Shown one piece after another: positions 1-9,514 of a DNA stretch of 64,000 nucleotides. The DNA lies in assembly GCA_015059955.1 (NCBI GenBank), contig SUZK01000003.1, positions 214,397 through 278,396 on the forward strand, written 5' to 3'. Within the stretch, counting starts at the first letter, position 1. Each line of letters opens with the position of its first letter. Source of the stretch: Rikenellaceae bacterium. GTDB taxonomy: Bacteria > Bacteroidota > Bacteroidia > Bacteroidales > Rikenellaceae. A model generated the notes under the pieces. The model did no database searches and was not told where the DNA came from. It saw only the letters and a program-made list of their open reading frames with translations. Position numbers and translations under genes: made by a program.

Positions 1-1826
1 TTGTCATCACCTCGATAGGCGATGCACACTCGGCAAACTTCCGTTCTACGGAGCATAAGATTGAGGAGAAGCTCATATTGGCAAAGAGCGCCAAGACAAT
101 AATATATAGTAGCGAATATGCGACCCTCACACGCCGCATCAAGGAGCTATACTCGGACCGCGAACTTATTGATAGCAGCGGTGCCGACCTTGTGGAGATG
201 GAGGACTTAGTGGAGCTAAACGATGCTCTCACGGTAGATGCCTACCACGTATCGGCCCTTATGCGCAAGCTCGGCTACGGTGTCGACGACGCTGTATTCT
301 CGGCAAACGTAGCTATGCGTCTGGAGCTTAAGGAGGGTATCGACGACTCAATGATTATCGACGACACGTATAACTCGGATATCAACTCTGTGGTTGTGGC
401 ACTCAACGCCCTACATGTGCAGGCTATGGGGCGTCGTCGCGTAGCGGTAATATCGGACATACAGCAGAGTGGCATGGATGCCGAGGAGCTATACAAGCGT
501 GTTGCCGAGGCCGTTAAGAAGGCTGGCGTAGACCACCTTATTGGTGTTGGCGAGAACATATCGCGCCACGCATACCTCTTCGACCGCACATCGTCGTTCT
601 ACCTCACAACCGACGAGCTTATCGAAAACTTCGAGCGCGAGAGGTGGGCTAAGTCGGTAATCCTTATCAAGGGTAGCCGCGACAGCCGCTTTGAGCGTAT
701 CAGCCGCCTTGTAGAGCGCCGCACACACACAACAACATTGGAGGTCGACCTCGCTGCGATGAAGAAGAACCTAAACTACTTCCGTGGCCACCTACCACAG
801 CACCACCCTATCACCGCCATGGTCAAGGCATGGGGCTACGGCACGGGCGATGTGGATGTAGCACGCATGCTCCAGCATGAGGGTGTCAAGTATCTTGCCG
901 TTGCCTTTGCCGACGAGGGTGTAACACTTCGCTCGAAGGGTATCACGATGCCTATCGTAGTGCTCAATGCCGACCACGACAGCTTCGACGTGATGATAGC
1001 TCACGACCTTGAGCCAGAGATATATAGTTTCCGTTCGCTCGATGAGTTCCGCCGTGCGGTACACCGCGCCGAGCGTACGCACTATCCAGTACATATTAAG
1101 CTCGACACGGGCATGCATCGTTTGGGCTTTGTCGACGACGAGATAGACCTTCTCGGCCGCGCTATACACCTCGATAATACGCTACACGTAGCATCTATCT
1201 TCTCGCATCTGTCGTGTGCCGATATGCCCGAGGAGGATGACTTCACACGCAAGCAGATAGAGGCGTTCGACTATATGAGTGCGCAGCTCACCGAGTGGCT
1301 CGACTACAAGCCATTACGTCACCTCGCCAACTCGGCAGGTATCGTGCGCTTCAAGGAGGCGTCATTCGACATGTGTCGTCTCGGCTTGGGTCTCTATGGC
1401 TACGGCTGGGAGCATAACGACAACCTTATACCCGTAGCATCGCTCTCGACACGCATCGTGCAGATTAAGACGCTACGCAAGGGTGAGTCGATAGGCTATG
1501 GTCGCGCAGCTCGCCTTACTAAGGACACGACGATTGCCACAATACCTATTGGCTATGCCGATGGATTGGATAGACATCTTGGCAATGGTCGTTGGTCGGT
1601 ACGCGTGGGTGGTAAGATGGCACCTATCATCGGCCGCGTATGTATGGATAGCGCTATGGTCGATATCACAAATATCGAGGGTGTAGAGGTAGGCGATAAG
1701 GTTACAATTTTCTCTGCCGAGCCAGGCTCGACGTTGGAGGATATGGCACGCGTACTCGACACCATACCATACGAGATTATGACCTCTATCTCGGCACGCG
1801 TAAAACGAATATACACAGAGCGATAA
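1..1826 (+). CDS. murF: Bifunctional MurF ligase / alanine racemase (5' end outside window)
   Basis: The reading frame is open from base 3, so the gene starts before the window; a TTG at 78 is internal, not a start. The first residues (VITSIGDAHSANF) are the central Mur-ligase domain and DDTYNSDINSV (nt ~360-390) is the MurF C-terminal domain. From nt ~735 a complete alanine racemase follows: the PLP lysine is in AMVKAWGYG (Lys codon at 825) and the catalytic tyrosine in GYGRAA (Tyr codon at 1497). The enzyme joins D-Ala-D-Ala to UDP-MurNAc-tripeptide and also makes D-alanine, in the cytoplasm. This fusion is typical of Bacteroidetes. Only the N-terminal UDP-MurNAc-binding and P-loop part of MurF is missing. 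A second, membrane-anchored MurF lies at 31781-33340. Confidence 0.95.
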   Translation, partial: VITSIGDAHSANFRSTEHKIEEKLILAKSAKTIIYSSEYATLTRRIKELYSDRELIDSSGADLVEMEDLVELNDALTVDAYHVSALMRKLGYGVDDAVFSANVAMRLELKEGIDDSMIIDDTYNSDINSVVVALNALHVQAMGRRRVAVISDIQQSGMDAEELYKRVAEAVKKAGVDHLIGVGENISRHAYLFDRTSSFYLTTDELIENFERERWAKSVILIKGSRDSRFERISRLVERRTHTTTLEVDLAAMKKNLNYFRGHLPQHHPITAMVKAWGYGTGDVDVARMLQHEGVKYLAVAFADEGVTLRSKGITMPIVVLNADHDSFDVMIAHDLEPEIYSFRSLDEFRRAVHRAERTHYPVHIKLDTGMHRLGFVDDEIDLLGRAIHLDNTLHVASIFSHLSCADMPEEDDFTRKQIEAFDYMSAQLTEWLDYKPLRHLANSAGIVRFKEASFDMCRLGLGLYGYGWEHNDNLIPVASLSTRIVQIKTLRKGESIGYGRAARLTKDTTIATIPIGYADGLDRHLGNGRWSVRVGGKMAPIIGRVCMDSAMVDITNIEGVEVGDKVTIFSAEPGSTLEDMARVLDTIPYEIMTSISARVKRIYTER

Positions 1827-2539
1827 TGAAGGGAACGATATATATGATACCCTGCCCCATTGCCGACGGCGAGTCGGTATGGGAGGTGTTGCCGAAGGCT
1901 AATCTTGATATTATGAATAGCCTCGACTACTTCGTTGTCGAGAACATCCGCTCGGCACGTCGCTTCCTCTCGAAGGCGGGTATCGAGCGTAAGATTGACG
2001 AGTTGCAATTCGTCGAACTTAACGAGCATACCACCTCATCGGCAGACGTTGAGCGCATGCTCCGCCCAATACTCGAGGGTCGCTCGGCAGGTGTAATCTC
2101 TGAGGCGGGCGTGCCCGGTGTAGCGGACCCTGGCGCCGACATTGTGGCGTTGGCACATAAGCACGATATTCGTGTTGTGCCTCTTGTAGGGCCCTCGTCG
2201 ATACTTATGGCAATGATGGCTTCGGGGCAGAATGGACAGTCTTTCTCGTTCGTAGGCTACCTACCTGTCAAGGAGCCAGAGCGCACACGCCACATACGCA
2301 ACCTTGAGCAGCGTGCCATCAGCGAGCGCTCGGCACAGATATTTATCGAGGCTCCCTATCGCAACATCAAGCTCTTCGACACGCTTATGAAGAGTCTGAA
2401 GCCCGCGATACGCCTCACGGTGGCGTGCGACATCACCTCGCACGACGAGTACATCAAGACTGCAACCATCGAGCAGTGGCGACGCAAGGCAGTGCCAAAC
2501 ATCGAGAAACGACCAACCATCTTTATATTAGGCATATAA
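1826..2539 (+). CDS. SAM-dependent methyltransferase, RsmI-like tetrapyrrole methylase family
   Basis: A 237-residue protein of the tetrapyrrole (corrin/porphyrin) methylase fold. ISEAGVPGVADPGADIV (~residues 91-107) corresponds to the DxGxPxxxDPG loop of RsmI, which methylates C1402 of 16S rRNA, and VPLVGPSSILMAM follows it. It is shorter than classical RsmI, and Bacteroidetes often carry such a divergent second member, so the exact substrate is uncertain. Its ATG overlaps the murF-alr stop by one base (TAATG), indicating translational coupling. Confidence 0.8.
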   Translation: MKGTIYMIPCPIADGESVWEVLPKANLDIMNSLDYFVVENIRSARRFLSKAGIERKIDELQFVELNEHTTSSADVERMLRPILEGRSAGVISEAGVPGVADPGADIVALAHKHDIRVVPLVGPSSILMAMMASGQNGQSFSFVGYLPVKEPERTRHIRNLEQRAISERSAQIFIEAPYRNIKLFDTLMKSLKPAIRLTVACDITSHDEYIKTATIEQWRRKAVPNIEKRPTIFILGI

Positions 2540-2580
2540 TTTGTTCGATATATAAAGAAACAGTAATATAAACACCAACT

Positions 2581-3162
2581 ATGAAAAAACAACATTCTGA
2601 TAAAGAGCAAGATAAGAAAAGCGTAAAAACTGCCGAGGCTGCTAACGAGACAGCATCGACAGCCACCGAGCAGGACAATATGGCAGAGACCACGGATGGC
2701 GACACTGACAAGATGTCAGTAGCACCATCACTCGAAGAGCAGATTGCCGCATGGCACGACAAGTATCTACGCCTACAAGCCGAGTTCGATAACTTCCGTA
2801 AGCGCACCATCAAGGAGAAGATGGAGCTTGTGGAGCGTGGTTGTGAGAGCGCATGGCTTGCGATACTACCAGTATTGGATGATATGGAGCGCGCCGTAGC
2901 CGCCTCACATAAGAGCGACGACATCGAGGCACTGCGTCAGGGCGAGGAGCTTGTGATGAAGAAGTTCGAGAGCGTATTGCAGACTGCGGGAATCACACGT
3001 ATCGAGTGTGTGGGTCAGCCCTTTAACGAGGATGAGCAGGAGGCAGTAGCTCGCTTTGCGGCATCGGAGGATATGCGTGGCAAGGTTATCGACTGCGTAC
3101 AGCAGGGATACAAGAAGGGTGAGCATGTGCTTCGCTATGCAAAGGTTGTTGTTGGAGAATAA
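2581..3162 (+). CDS. grpE: Nucleotide exchange factor GrpE
   Basis: A 193-residue GrpE that releases ADP from DnaK. The first ~50 residues are acidic, Thr/Ala-rich and poorly conserved. A long coiled coil then begins around KYLRLQAEFDNFRKRT (~residue 61), and the C-terminal beta domain includes GEHVLRYAKVVV. It lies 12 bp upstream of dnaJ, the usual chaperone pair; dnaK is not in the window. No HrcA/CIRCE-like inverted repeat is evident in the short upstream gap. Confidence 0.95.
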   Translation: MKKQHSDKEQDKKSVKTAEAANETASTATEQDNMAETTDGDTDKMSVAPSLEEQIAAWHDKYLRLQAEFDNFRKRTIKEKMELVERGCESAWLAILPVLDDMERAVAASHKSDDIEALRQGEELVMKKFESVLQTAGITRIECVGQPFNEDEQEAVARFAASEDMRGKVIDCVQQGYKKGEHVLRYAKVVVGE

Positions 3163-3174
3163 GAGATACGAAAT

Positions 3175-4332
3175 ATGGCAGAGAAGAGAGATTACTACGA
3201 GGTGTTAGGCGTTGAGCGCAATGCCGATGCGGATACCATCAAGAAGGCATACCGCAAGGCTGCTATCAAGTATCACCCCGATAAGAACCCAGGCGACAAG
3301 GAGGCCGAGGAGAAGTTTAAGGAGGCTGCCGAGGCCTACGACGTACTATCTAACGAGGATAAGCGTGCTCGCTACGACCGCTATGGTCATGCTGGCATGG
3401 GCGGAGCTGCAGGTGGCGGCTTCGGCGGTGGCTACGGCGGCTTCAGCGGCGGTGGCTTCACGATGGACGATATCTTCGAGCAGTTTGGCGACATCTTCGG
3501 TGGTGCCTTTGGTGGTGGTAGCCGCACACGTACACGCACCAACCGCGGTGGCGACATCCGCGTAACGGTACGCCTTACACTTCAGGAGATTGCCGAGGGC
3601 GTAACCAAGAAGCTAAAGATCAACAAGACCGTCACCTGTGACAAGTGCGGTGGTACGGGAGCCAAGGATGCATCCTCTATTGTGACCTGCCCAGAGTGTA
3701 ATGGCTCGGGCTATGTCATCACCGTACAGAACTCATTCTTTGGTCGCATGCAGACACAGTCGGTATGTCCTACGTGTGGTGGTAGCGGCCGTACAATCAA
3801 GGATAAGTGTTCGAAGTGTGGTGGCGAGGGTACAGAGCGCGGCCAGGAGATTGTCGAGGTCAAGATACCAGCAGGTGTTGCTGAGGGTATGGCCGTAACG
3901 GTGCGTGGCAAGGGTAATGCTGCGCGTCGTGGTGGCACGAGTGGCGACCTTATCGTGGTTATCGAGGAGGAGAACGACCCTCGCTTCGTACGCGATGGCA
4001 ACGACCTTATCCATAACATGAACATCACCGTCACGACAGCTTTGCTCGGCGGTGAGGTTGAGATACCTACTATCGATGGTAAGGTGCGCATCAAGATTGC
4101 CCCTGGCACACACGCCGGCAAGGTGCTACGTCTACGTGGCAAGGGTCTGCCCGATGTAAATGGCTATGGTCGTGGCGACATCATGGTGGTTGTCGACATC
4201 ACAATCCCCGATGAGCTTACGAAGGAGGAGCGAAAGATTATCGAGCAGCTCGCCGAGCAGCCTCACTTTAAGCGTGCTGCAAGTGTCGAGAATCAGAACA
4301 TCTTCGAGCGCATGAAGAACTTCTTCAGATAG
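3175..4332 (+). CDS. dnaJ: Chaperone DnaJ (type I Hsp40)
   Basis: A 385-residue full-length DnaJ. The J domain carries HPD at residues 34-36, followed by a Gly/Phe-rich linker (~72-115). The zinc domain has four CxxCxGxG-type repeats with cysteine pairs at 155/158, 172/175, 198/201 and 212/215, and the substrate-binding C-terminal domains follow. It stimulates the DnaK ATPase and delivers unfolded clients. It is co-directional with grpE. Confidence 0.97.
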   Translation: MAEKRDYYEVLGVERNADADTIKKAYRKAAIKYHPDKNPGDKEAEEKFKEAAEAYDVLSNEDKRARYDRYGHAGMGGAAGGGFGGGYGGFSGGGFTMDDIFEQFGDIFGGAFGGGSRTRTRTNRGGDIRVTVRLTLQEIAEGVTKKLKINKTVTCDKCGGTGAKDASSIVTCPECNGSGYVITVQNSFFGRMQTQSVCPTCGGSGRTIKDKCSKCGGEGTERGQEIVEVKIPAGVAEGMAVTVRGKGNAARRGGTSGDLIVVIEEENDPRFVRDGNDLIHNMNITVTTALLGGEVEIPTIDGKVRIKIAPGTHAGKVLRLRGKGLPDVNGYGRGDIMVVVDITIPDELTKEERKIIEQLAEQPHFKRAASVENQNIFERMKNFFR

Positions 4333-4366
4333 TCGCACGCAAGGTTAAAGTAAAATAGGTATAGCG

Positions 4367-4900
4367 ATGTCATTTTTTCGACCACATAAGACGAAGCCTC
4401 GTCAGTTCAACTACATACCGCGCCACTACGACCCCGTAAAGGAGGAGCGCGAGCAGCGCCGCAAGGAGCTACACGGCACCTCGTCGGAGGACGATATGGA
4501 GGAGTATGTGCCTGGCAAGTACATCCGTACGCAGCGCGAGGCACGTGATGCGGCACGCGAGAGTGATAGTAACTCAAGCAGCACCAAGATACGCAACATG
4601 GCCATAATGGCTGTGATGCTTGGTATCTTTACATTGGTCATCGTACCACGCTTCGTCACCTTCTTCAATATGGCACGCGAGGAGCAGGAGGCTAACAAAG
4701 CGGCCGAGGAGGCAGCTATGGAGGCCGAGAAGGAGGCTAAGGAGTGGAAGCAAAAACGTTTAGTCATTGTCGAGACTGTCGATGATATCGAAGAGATCGA
4801 TGACAAGCAGCAGTTTATGCAACTGCGCGACGAGATGGAGGCTTGGCAACGAAGCATTGGCACCATCACCATCATACCCGATGATGAGCCCATTGAGTAG
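4367..4900 (+). CDS. Conserved hypothetical single-pass membrane protein
   Basis: A 177-residue protein that I do not recognise. It has a basic and charged N-terminus (~75 residues), one transmembrane helix at about 77-98 (MAIMAVMLGIFTLVIVPRFV) and a Glu/Ala-rich, probably coiled-coil segment (~100-130). An acidic tail ends in DDEPIE. It sits between dnaJ and mutL, 34 bp after dnaJ and 66 bp before mutL, so it probably belongs to the same transcript. No catalytic motif is visible. Confidence 0.75.
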   Translation: MSFFRPHKTKPRQFNYIPRHYDPVKEEREQRRKELHGTSSEDDMEEYVPGKYIRTQREARDAARESDSNSSSTKIRNMAIMAVMLGIFTLVIVPRFVTFFNMAREEQEANKAAEEAAMEAEKEAKEWKQKRLVIVETVDDIEEIDDKQQFMQLRDEMEAWQRSIGTITIIPDDEPIE

Positions 4901-4966
4901 CATGCAGAAGCACGAAGTAACACTGACACCACAAATAGATAGTTAACATCCGAATAACAAAGAGGA

Positions 4967-6910
4967 ATGGACCGCATAAAACTGCTACCCGAGATTGTTG
5001 CAAATCAGATTGCCGCCGGCGAGGTTGTCAACTCTCCGTCACACGTAGTGAAGGAGATGATGGAGAACTCGTTGGATGCGGGGGCGAAGTGTGTGCGTGT
5101 CAACTTCCGCAATGGCGGTAAGGAGCTGATACAGATTATTGACGACGGTGTGGGCATGTCGCCAATAGATGCGCGAATGTCGTTCGATAGACACGCAACA
5201 AGCAAGATACGCACCATTGACGATGTCTATTCGTTGCATACCTTTGGTTTCCGTGGCGAGGCCTTAGCCTCGATAGCTGCGGTTGCTGAGGTCGAGCTAC
5301 GCACACGTCAGGAGGGTGACGAGATAGGCACGCTCACAACAATAAGCGGTGGTCAGTTCCAGAACCAAACCCCTATATCGTGCCCCAAGGGTACGCAGTT
5401 CATGGTGCGCAACATCTTCTACAACGTACCCTCGCGTCGTAAGTTTATCGATGGCGACAATGCGCGTCTTAGCTCACAGATAAAGCAGGAGTTCTCGCGC
5501 GTGGCGCTATGCAACCACGACGTTAGCTTCGAGCTACGACAGAACGACCAGCCTGTATATATGCTTCAGCCGACAAATCGTCGCGGGCGTATCGTCGACC
5601 TTATCGGCAAGCACATCAAGAATAACTTGTTAGATGTCTCGGTAGACACATCGGTAGTACGCATTGAGGGTTTTGTGGGCACGCCAGCGGCTGCCAAGCG
5701 CCGTAACAACGAGCAGTATCTCTTTGTCAACGGCCGCTACTTCCATTCGACGACCATGCAGCGCACCATCCTTCGTGCCTACGAGAAGCTGATACCTGAG
5801 GGGTGTATGCCCTCGTTCTTCATATATCTGAGCGTCGACCCTGACAGAGTGGATGTCAACGTACACCCTCAGAAGACGACGGTTAAGTTTGCCGACAACG
5901 ACGTGATACTCGAGATATTGCAGGCCGCCATACGCGAGACACTCGCCAAGACGGGCGCCGTGCCGATGATGGACTTCTCGAACGAAAGTCGTGTTGAGAT
6001 ACCTGTAATAGGTCATGGCCACGCGATATACAACGAGCCTCGTAGCGCTACCAACAGTTCATACAACCCCTTTGCAGAGGAGTACATCGACCACACGGCA
6101 CCTATTCCCGATGTTCCGTTTACGGGCTTCGATGTGCCCTATGATGGCTCGATGCCACGCATCAAGAGTGCTCCAAAGAGCAGTACGACACCAAGCAGCT
6201 TCGGCAATGGCTACGACGAGGAGTATACGATACACTCATCGTCGGAGCTTAACGAGAGCCGTATCGAGTATAGTGACATAGCAAGTGAGGAGCAGGCATC
6301 GTTCGACTACTACGAGTCGGGCATTGGTGGCGAGGCACGCACATTTGGCGACACGATTGTCACACCTACGGGCTATGCCATAGCGACATATGGCGGCAGC
6401 CTTGTCGTGGTGAGCCTACGCCGAGCACGCGAGCGCCTGCTATACGAAGATATGTTACGCGCCATGACACACAGCGCAGCACCCACACAGCGCATGTTCT
6501 TCGCCGAGGAGCTAACGCTATCATTGGAGGAGTATGAGCTTATGGAGCAGCACGCCACGGAGTTTGCCGCGATGGGCTTCGAGGTGGAGTATCGTGGCGA
6601 GGGGCATATCGCCGTCACAGGGCGCCCCGCAATGCTCGATGTGGCGATACCTCTCGACGAACTGATATACGAGCTTCTTCACGGCATCGACAATGGTGCG
6701 ATGCCCGTAGACGAGGAGCGCGCACGCTTAGCGGAGCTTTTGGCACGTCGTGCCAGCGCTGGCTACGGCAAAAACCTTCGTCGCGCCGATGCAGAGGAGC
6801 TACTAAAGCGCCTCGAGCAGTGCGACAACCCGAGCTTCGCGCCCTCGGGAGCACCCATCATGGCGGAGCTTACCACAGATGAGCTACGCGCGAAACTAAC
6901 AAGAAACTAA
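4967..6910 (+). CDS. mutL: DNA mismatch repair protein MutL
   Basis: A 647-residue MutL. The GHKL ATPase motifs are intact: KEMMENSLDAGA (residues 29-40), DDGVGM (59-64) and FGFRGEALASI (93-103). The transducer domain contains VNGRYF and DVNVHPQK. A low-complexity linker (~340-465) leads to the C-terminal dimerisation domain. Where endonuclease-type MutL has DQHA(x)2E(x)4E, this protein has SLRRARERLLYE (483-494): the Asp, Gln and His are replaced, while both glutamates remain. It therefore probably lacks nicking activity. The start is the first ATG, followed directly by the conserved DRIKLLPEIVANQIAAGEV. Confidence 0.96.
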   Translation: MDRIKLLPEIVANQIAAGEVVNSPSHVVKEMMENSLDAGAKCVRVNFRNGGKELIQIIDDGVGMSPIDARMSFDRHATSKIRTIDDVYSLHTFGFRGEALASIAAVAEVELRTRQEGDEIGTLTTISGGQFQNQTPISCPKGTQFMVRNIFYNVPSRRKFIDGDNARLSSQIKQEFSRVALCNHDVSFELRQNDQPVYMLQPTNRRGRIVDLIGKHIKNNLLDVSVDTSVVRIEGFVGTPAAAKRRNNEQYLFVNGRYFHSTTMQRTILRAYEKLIPEGCMPSFFIYLSVDPDRVDVNVHPQKTTVKFADNDVILEILQAAIRETLAKTGAVPMMDFSNESRVEIPVIGHGHAIYNEPRSATNSSYNPFAEEYIDHTAPIPDVPFTGFDVPYDGSMPRIKSAPKSSTTPSSFGNGYDEEYTIHSSSELNESRIEYSDIASEEQASFDYYESGIGGEARTFGDTIVTPTGYAIATYGGSLVVVSLRRARERLLYEDMLRAMTHSAAPTQRMFFAEELTLSLEEYELMEQHATEFAAMGFEVEYRGEGHIAVTGRPAMLDVAIPLDELIYELLHGIDNGAMPVDEERARLAELLARRASAGYGKNLRRADAEELLKRLEQCDNPSFAPSGAPIMAELTTDELRAKLTRN

Positions 6911-6924
6911 TACCAGAGAATACT

Positions 6925-7578
6925 ATGAACTACCGTTCACAATCGGCAATGCCCCCAGTGGTGATGAACCTCATCATTATCAACATACTCGCCTTTATGG
7001 CGACCTATATGCTTGATAAGTGGGAGTTTATCATGGGTAATTTTGCTCTCTTCCCCATTGAGAGTCCATTCTTTAAGATATGGCAGCCCTTCACCTATAT
7101 GTTCCTACATGGAGGCATCACCCACCTCTTCTTCAACATGTTCTCGTTGTGGATGTTCGGTCGCGCCTTAGAGTGGGAGATGGGTTGGAAACGCTTCCTG
7201 CTATACTACATCGTCTGCGGTGTGGGCGCAGGTATCGTGCAGCTGGCTATTGCTCAGGTTGACTTGGCACATATCGGAGGCAACATCGCTGAGCGCATCG
7301 CATACCTTTGGACGCCTACCATTGGTGCTTCAGGCTCGGTATTCGGTCTGTTGCTCGCCTTCGGCATGTTGCACCCCAACGCAACCATCATGCTCCTCAT
7401 ACCACCTATCCCGATGAAGGCTAAGTGGTTCGTTATCATATATGGTCTCTTGGAGCTATTCCTCGGCGTCTATGGCAGCGCGGGTATCGCCCACTTTGCA
7501 CACCTCGGCGGTATGTTCTGGGGCTGGCTGCTCCTTATGTGGTGGGAGCGCCGCGACAGAAACAGATATATCTATTAG
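6925..7578 (+). CDS. Rhomboid family intramembrane serine protease
   Basis: A 217-residue polytopic membrane protein with about six transmembrane helices. The rhomboid hallmarks are present: FLHGGITHLFFNM (residues 60-72), the catalytic serine in GASG (Ser136) and the catalytic histidine region AHFAHLGG (His190/His193). It cleaves single-pass membrane proteins within the bilayer; its substrate is unknown. It starts 15 bp after mutL. The EEP-family gene 22 bp downstream is probably co-transcribed. Confidence 0.92.
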   Translation: MNYRSQSAMPPVVMNLIIINILAFMATYMLDKWEFIMGNFALFPIESPFFKIWQPFTYMFLHGGITHLFFNMFSLWMFGRALEWEMGWKRFLLYYIVCGVGAGIVQLAIAQVDLAHIGGNIAERIAYLWTPTIGASGSVFGLLLAFGMLHPNATIMLLIPPIPMKAKWFVIIYGLLELFLGVYGSAGIAHFAHLGGMFWGWLLLMWWERRDRNRYIY

Positions 7579-7600
7579 CAGTTAGCACGTCAAGAGAAGT

Positions 7601-8746
7601 ATGTCAATGGATGGAGATTACATAGGCCGCTACTCTAACGATAGGCCCATACGTCGACGCTCGACCATAAGCATCATTTTTAGGGTGCTTACGGCTGTGA
7701 TATGTATTGCGCTTGTCGTAGCAATGCTTATATGCTACATCACACCCCATGTGACACCCGACAAGCTCGACTCGCTGACCATCGTTGGCATCTTCGCGCC
7801 TCTTATCTACCTGGGCGTTATCGTAATGATGTTGGTGATGACCATCCTTAAGCGATGGATATTCGCAGCCATATTGGCTATTGTGGCACTCTTCGGCGTT
7901 CCACACATCTCGAAATACTATAATATAGACTTTCTGCGTAGCGTCGAGAAGCCTGTCGACCGCTCGTCGTTTACCATCATGACCTACAATATCCGAGGCT
8001 TCTACAACGATGACGGAGAGCGCATTGTCGACAAGTTTGTCAACTATCTATCATCTAAGGGTGTGCCCGAAATCCTCTGTTTGCAGGAGTTTCCTCGCGA
8101 CACCGAGGGCGCCGACCTTATTGATACGCTCTACAAACATACGTATGGCGAATACTTCGTGCACGAGAGTGTGGAGTCTGGAAACGTAGTGCTTAGGACA
8201 TATAGCCGTTACCCCTTTATTGAGGATAGCAAGGGTGAGATATCGGGGCTCAACACAGGCACCTCGCAGTGGGTAGATGTCATCATCAAGGAGAAAGATA
8301 CAGTGCGTATCTTCAACAACCACCTCTACACGATGAGCATCTCCGAGGAGGATAGCGAGGATATCGCGCGTGGCAAGATATTGCAGGATGGCGACCGTGT
8401 GCGTAGCATCGTTAAGCGCATCGCCGACAACTCGTCGATACGCGCCAAGCATGCCGACATGCTACACAAGGAGATAAAGGGCTCGCCACACCGCAATATT
8501 GTATGCGGCGACTTTAACGATACGCCTATGTCCTACGTCTATAACACCCTATCGGACAACCTCAACGACGCCTTTATTGAGCTTGGTAGCGGCAATGGCT
8601 GCACCTTCCGCCCTATGCATAATGTGTTACGCATAGACTACATACTCTACTCGGAGGGTTTAGAGGGGCATAGCTACGAGGCTGACCACAGCGCAACAAT
8701 GTCGGACCACCTGCCTGTCATGGCACGATTGAAGGCACTTAGATAA
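7601..8746 (+). CDS. Endonuclease/exonuclease/phosphatase (EEP) family membrane protein
   Basis: A 381-residue protein with three predicted transmembrane helices in the first ~110 residues, followed by an EEP hydrolase domain. EEP motifs are visible: MTYNIRGFY, CLQEFP, NNHLYTMS, CGDFNDTPMSYVY and the terminal SDHLPVMARL, giving the Asn, Glu, Asp, Asn and His of the metal-dependent active site. The substrate (nucleic acid, phosphoinositide or other phosphodiester) cannot be told from sequence. The membrane anchor probably places the catalytic domain in the periplasm. It follows the rhomboid gene closely. Confidence 0.85.
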   Translation: MSMDGDYIGRYSNDRPIRRRSTISIIFRVLTAVICIALVVAMLICYITPHVTPDKLDSLTIVGIFAPLIYLGVIVMMLVMTILKRWIFAAILAIVALFGVPHISKYYNIDFLRSVEKPVDRSSFTIMTYNIRGFYNDDGERIVDKFVNYLSSKGVPEILCLQEFPRDTEGADLIDTLYKHTYGEYFVHESVESGNVVLRTYSRYPFIEDSKGEISGLNTGTSQWVDVIIKEKDTVRIFNNHLYTMSISEEDSEDIARGKILQDGDRVRSIVKRIADNSSIRAKHADMLHKEIKGSPHRNIVCGDFNDTPMSYVYNTLSDNLNDAFIELGSGNGCTFRPMHNVLRIDYILYSEGLEGHSYEADHSATMSDHLPVMARLKALR

Positions 8747-8757
8747 ACCCTATAACT

Positions 8758-9204
8758 ATGATACTCGACTCAATCCAAAATGCAGAGCGCTACTACGCCC
8801 TACATCCATACTTTAAGGCCGTCTTCGACTATCTACGCTCAACGGATATAAGAGCTTTGGAGGATGGTCGCCACACTATTGATGGTGACAACCTCTTTGT
8901 GAATGTCTCGTCGTTGGAGCTACGACCACTCGACGCGGCACACCTCGAGGCCCACAACCGCTATATCGACATTCAAGTTGTCATCGAGGGTGAGGAGCAC
9001 TTCGGCTGGAGCGAGCGCAAGGATTGCACAAAGCCTGAGGATGCGTTCGACAAGGAGCGCGACATCATCTTCTACGGCGACAAACCTCAGACCTTCTATA
9101 AGGTACGCGCGGGTCAGTTCACAATTCTCTACCCCGAGGATGCGCACGCGCCGATGCTTGGCGATGGTCGTGTTAAGAAGCTTATTTTTAAGGTCGCCCT
9201 ATAA
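8758..9204 (+). CDS. YhcH/YjgK/YiaL (EbgC-like, DUF386) family protein
   Basis: A 148-residue cupin-fold protein. Family signatures are HNRYIDIQVVIEGEEHFGW, DIIFYGD and FTILYPEDAHAPML, with His and Glu residues likely to bind a metal. Relatives act on sialic-acid or galactoside-derived sugars, often as anomerase-like accessory enzymes, but no sugar operon is adjacent, so the role is unknown. Its TAA stop lies 2-3 bp before the palindromic repeat at 9205. It is the last (+) gene before convergent cysQ. Confidence 0.85.
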   Translation: MILDSIQNAERYYALHPYFKAVFDYLRSTDIRALEDGRHTIDGDNLFVNVSSLELRPLDAAHLEAHNRYIDIQVVIEGEEHFGWSERKDCTKPEDAFDKERDIIFYGDKPQTFYKVRAGQFTILYPEDAHAPMLGDGRVKKLIFKVAL

Positions 9205-9329
9205 TATTTTGTCATAAGGTGTCGAGTGCAACACGCGGCAAAAATCCCGACGATGGGCTGTACTTGATGTACCGTCCATTGGCGTCACTCTTTGTAAGCA
9301 GCAATAGATGCGCTATTATCACACCAGAA
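9205..9329. repeat. Long palindromic repeat, degenerate copy R1
   Basis: A diverged copy of the ~125-bp element described under R5. It keeps the central hairpin GGGCTGTAC...GTACCGTCC (around 9254-9277) and recognisable outer arms. It aligns co-linearly with R5 on the (+) strand. It begins directly after the stop codon of the YhcH-family gene, so it probably forms that gene's 3' UTR or terminator. Confidence 0.65.
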
Positions 9330-9387
9330 TTTGTTGTTAGAATGGTGCAGATACAACGCTCGGCAACATTTATTAGCACCACGACCC
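9328..9387. repeat. Solo left arm of the long palindromic repeat (R1b)
   Basis: AATTTGTTGTTAGAA followed by GATACAACGCTCGGCAA matches the left arm of R5 and R6 only. The central hairpin and right arm are missing, so this is a truncated copy wedged between R1 and R2. Confidence 0.65.
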
Positions 9388-9514
9388 AATTTGTTGTCAG
9401 AAGGGGTTAGATGTGGCCTCGACATGAGATTGGGCTGGATAGGACATACTTGACGTATTTCCTATTCAGCCCAATGATTGAGAGGTCGCAGATGACCCCT
9501 TATCACAACAAATT
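9388..9514 (-). repeat. Long palindromic repeat, intact copy R2
   Basis: A 127-bp element bounded by AATTTGTTGT and ACAACAAATT. The outer arms pair (AAGGGGTTAGATGTGGCCTC with GAGGTCGCAGATGACCCCTT). The inner hairpin is GGGCTGGATAGGACATAC with GTATTTCCTATTCAGCCC. The TAA stop of cysQ (minus strand, 9513-9515) overlaps its right end. Confidence 0.9.

Noticed and set aside
78..80. TTG at 78 as the start of murF-alr
   Set aside because: The frame continues upstream to the window edge with conserved MurF residues (ITSIGDAHSANF).
9388..9514. Integron attC site
   Set aside because: The palindrome lacks the GTTRRRY / RYYYAAC core pairs and is placed at stop codons, with no cassette array or integrase.
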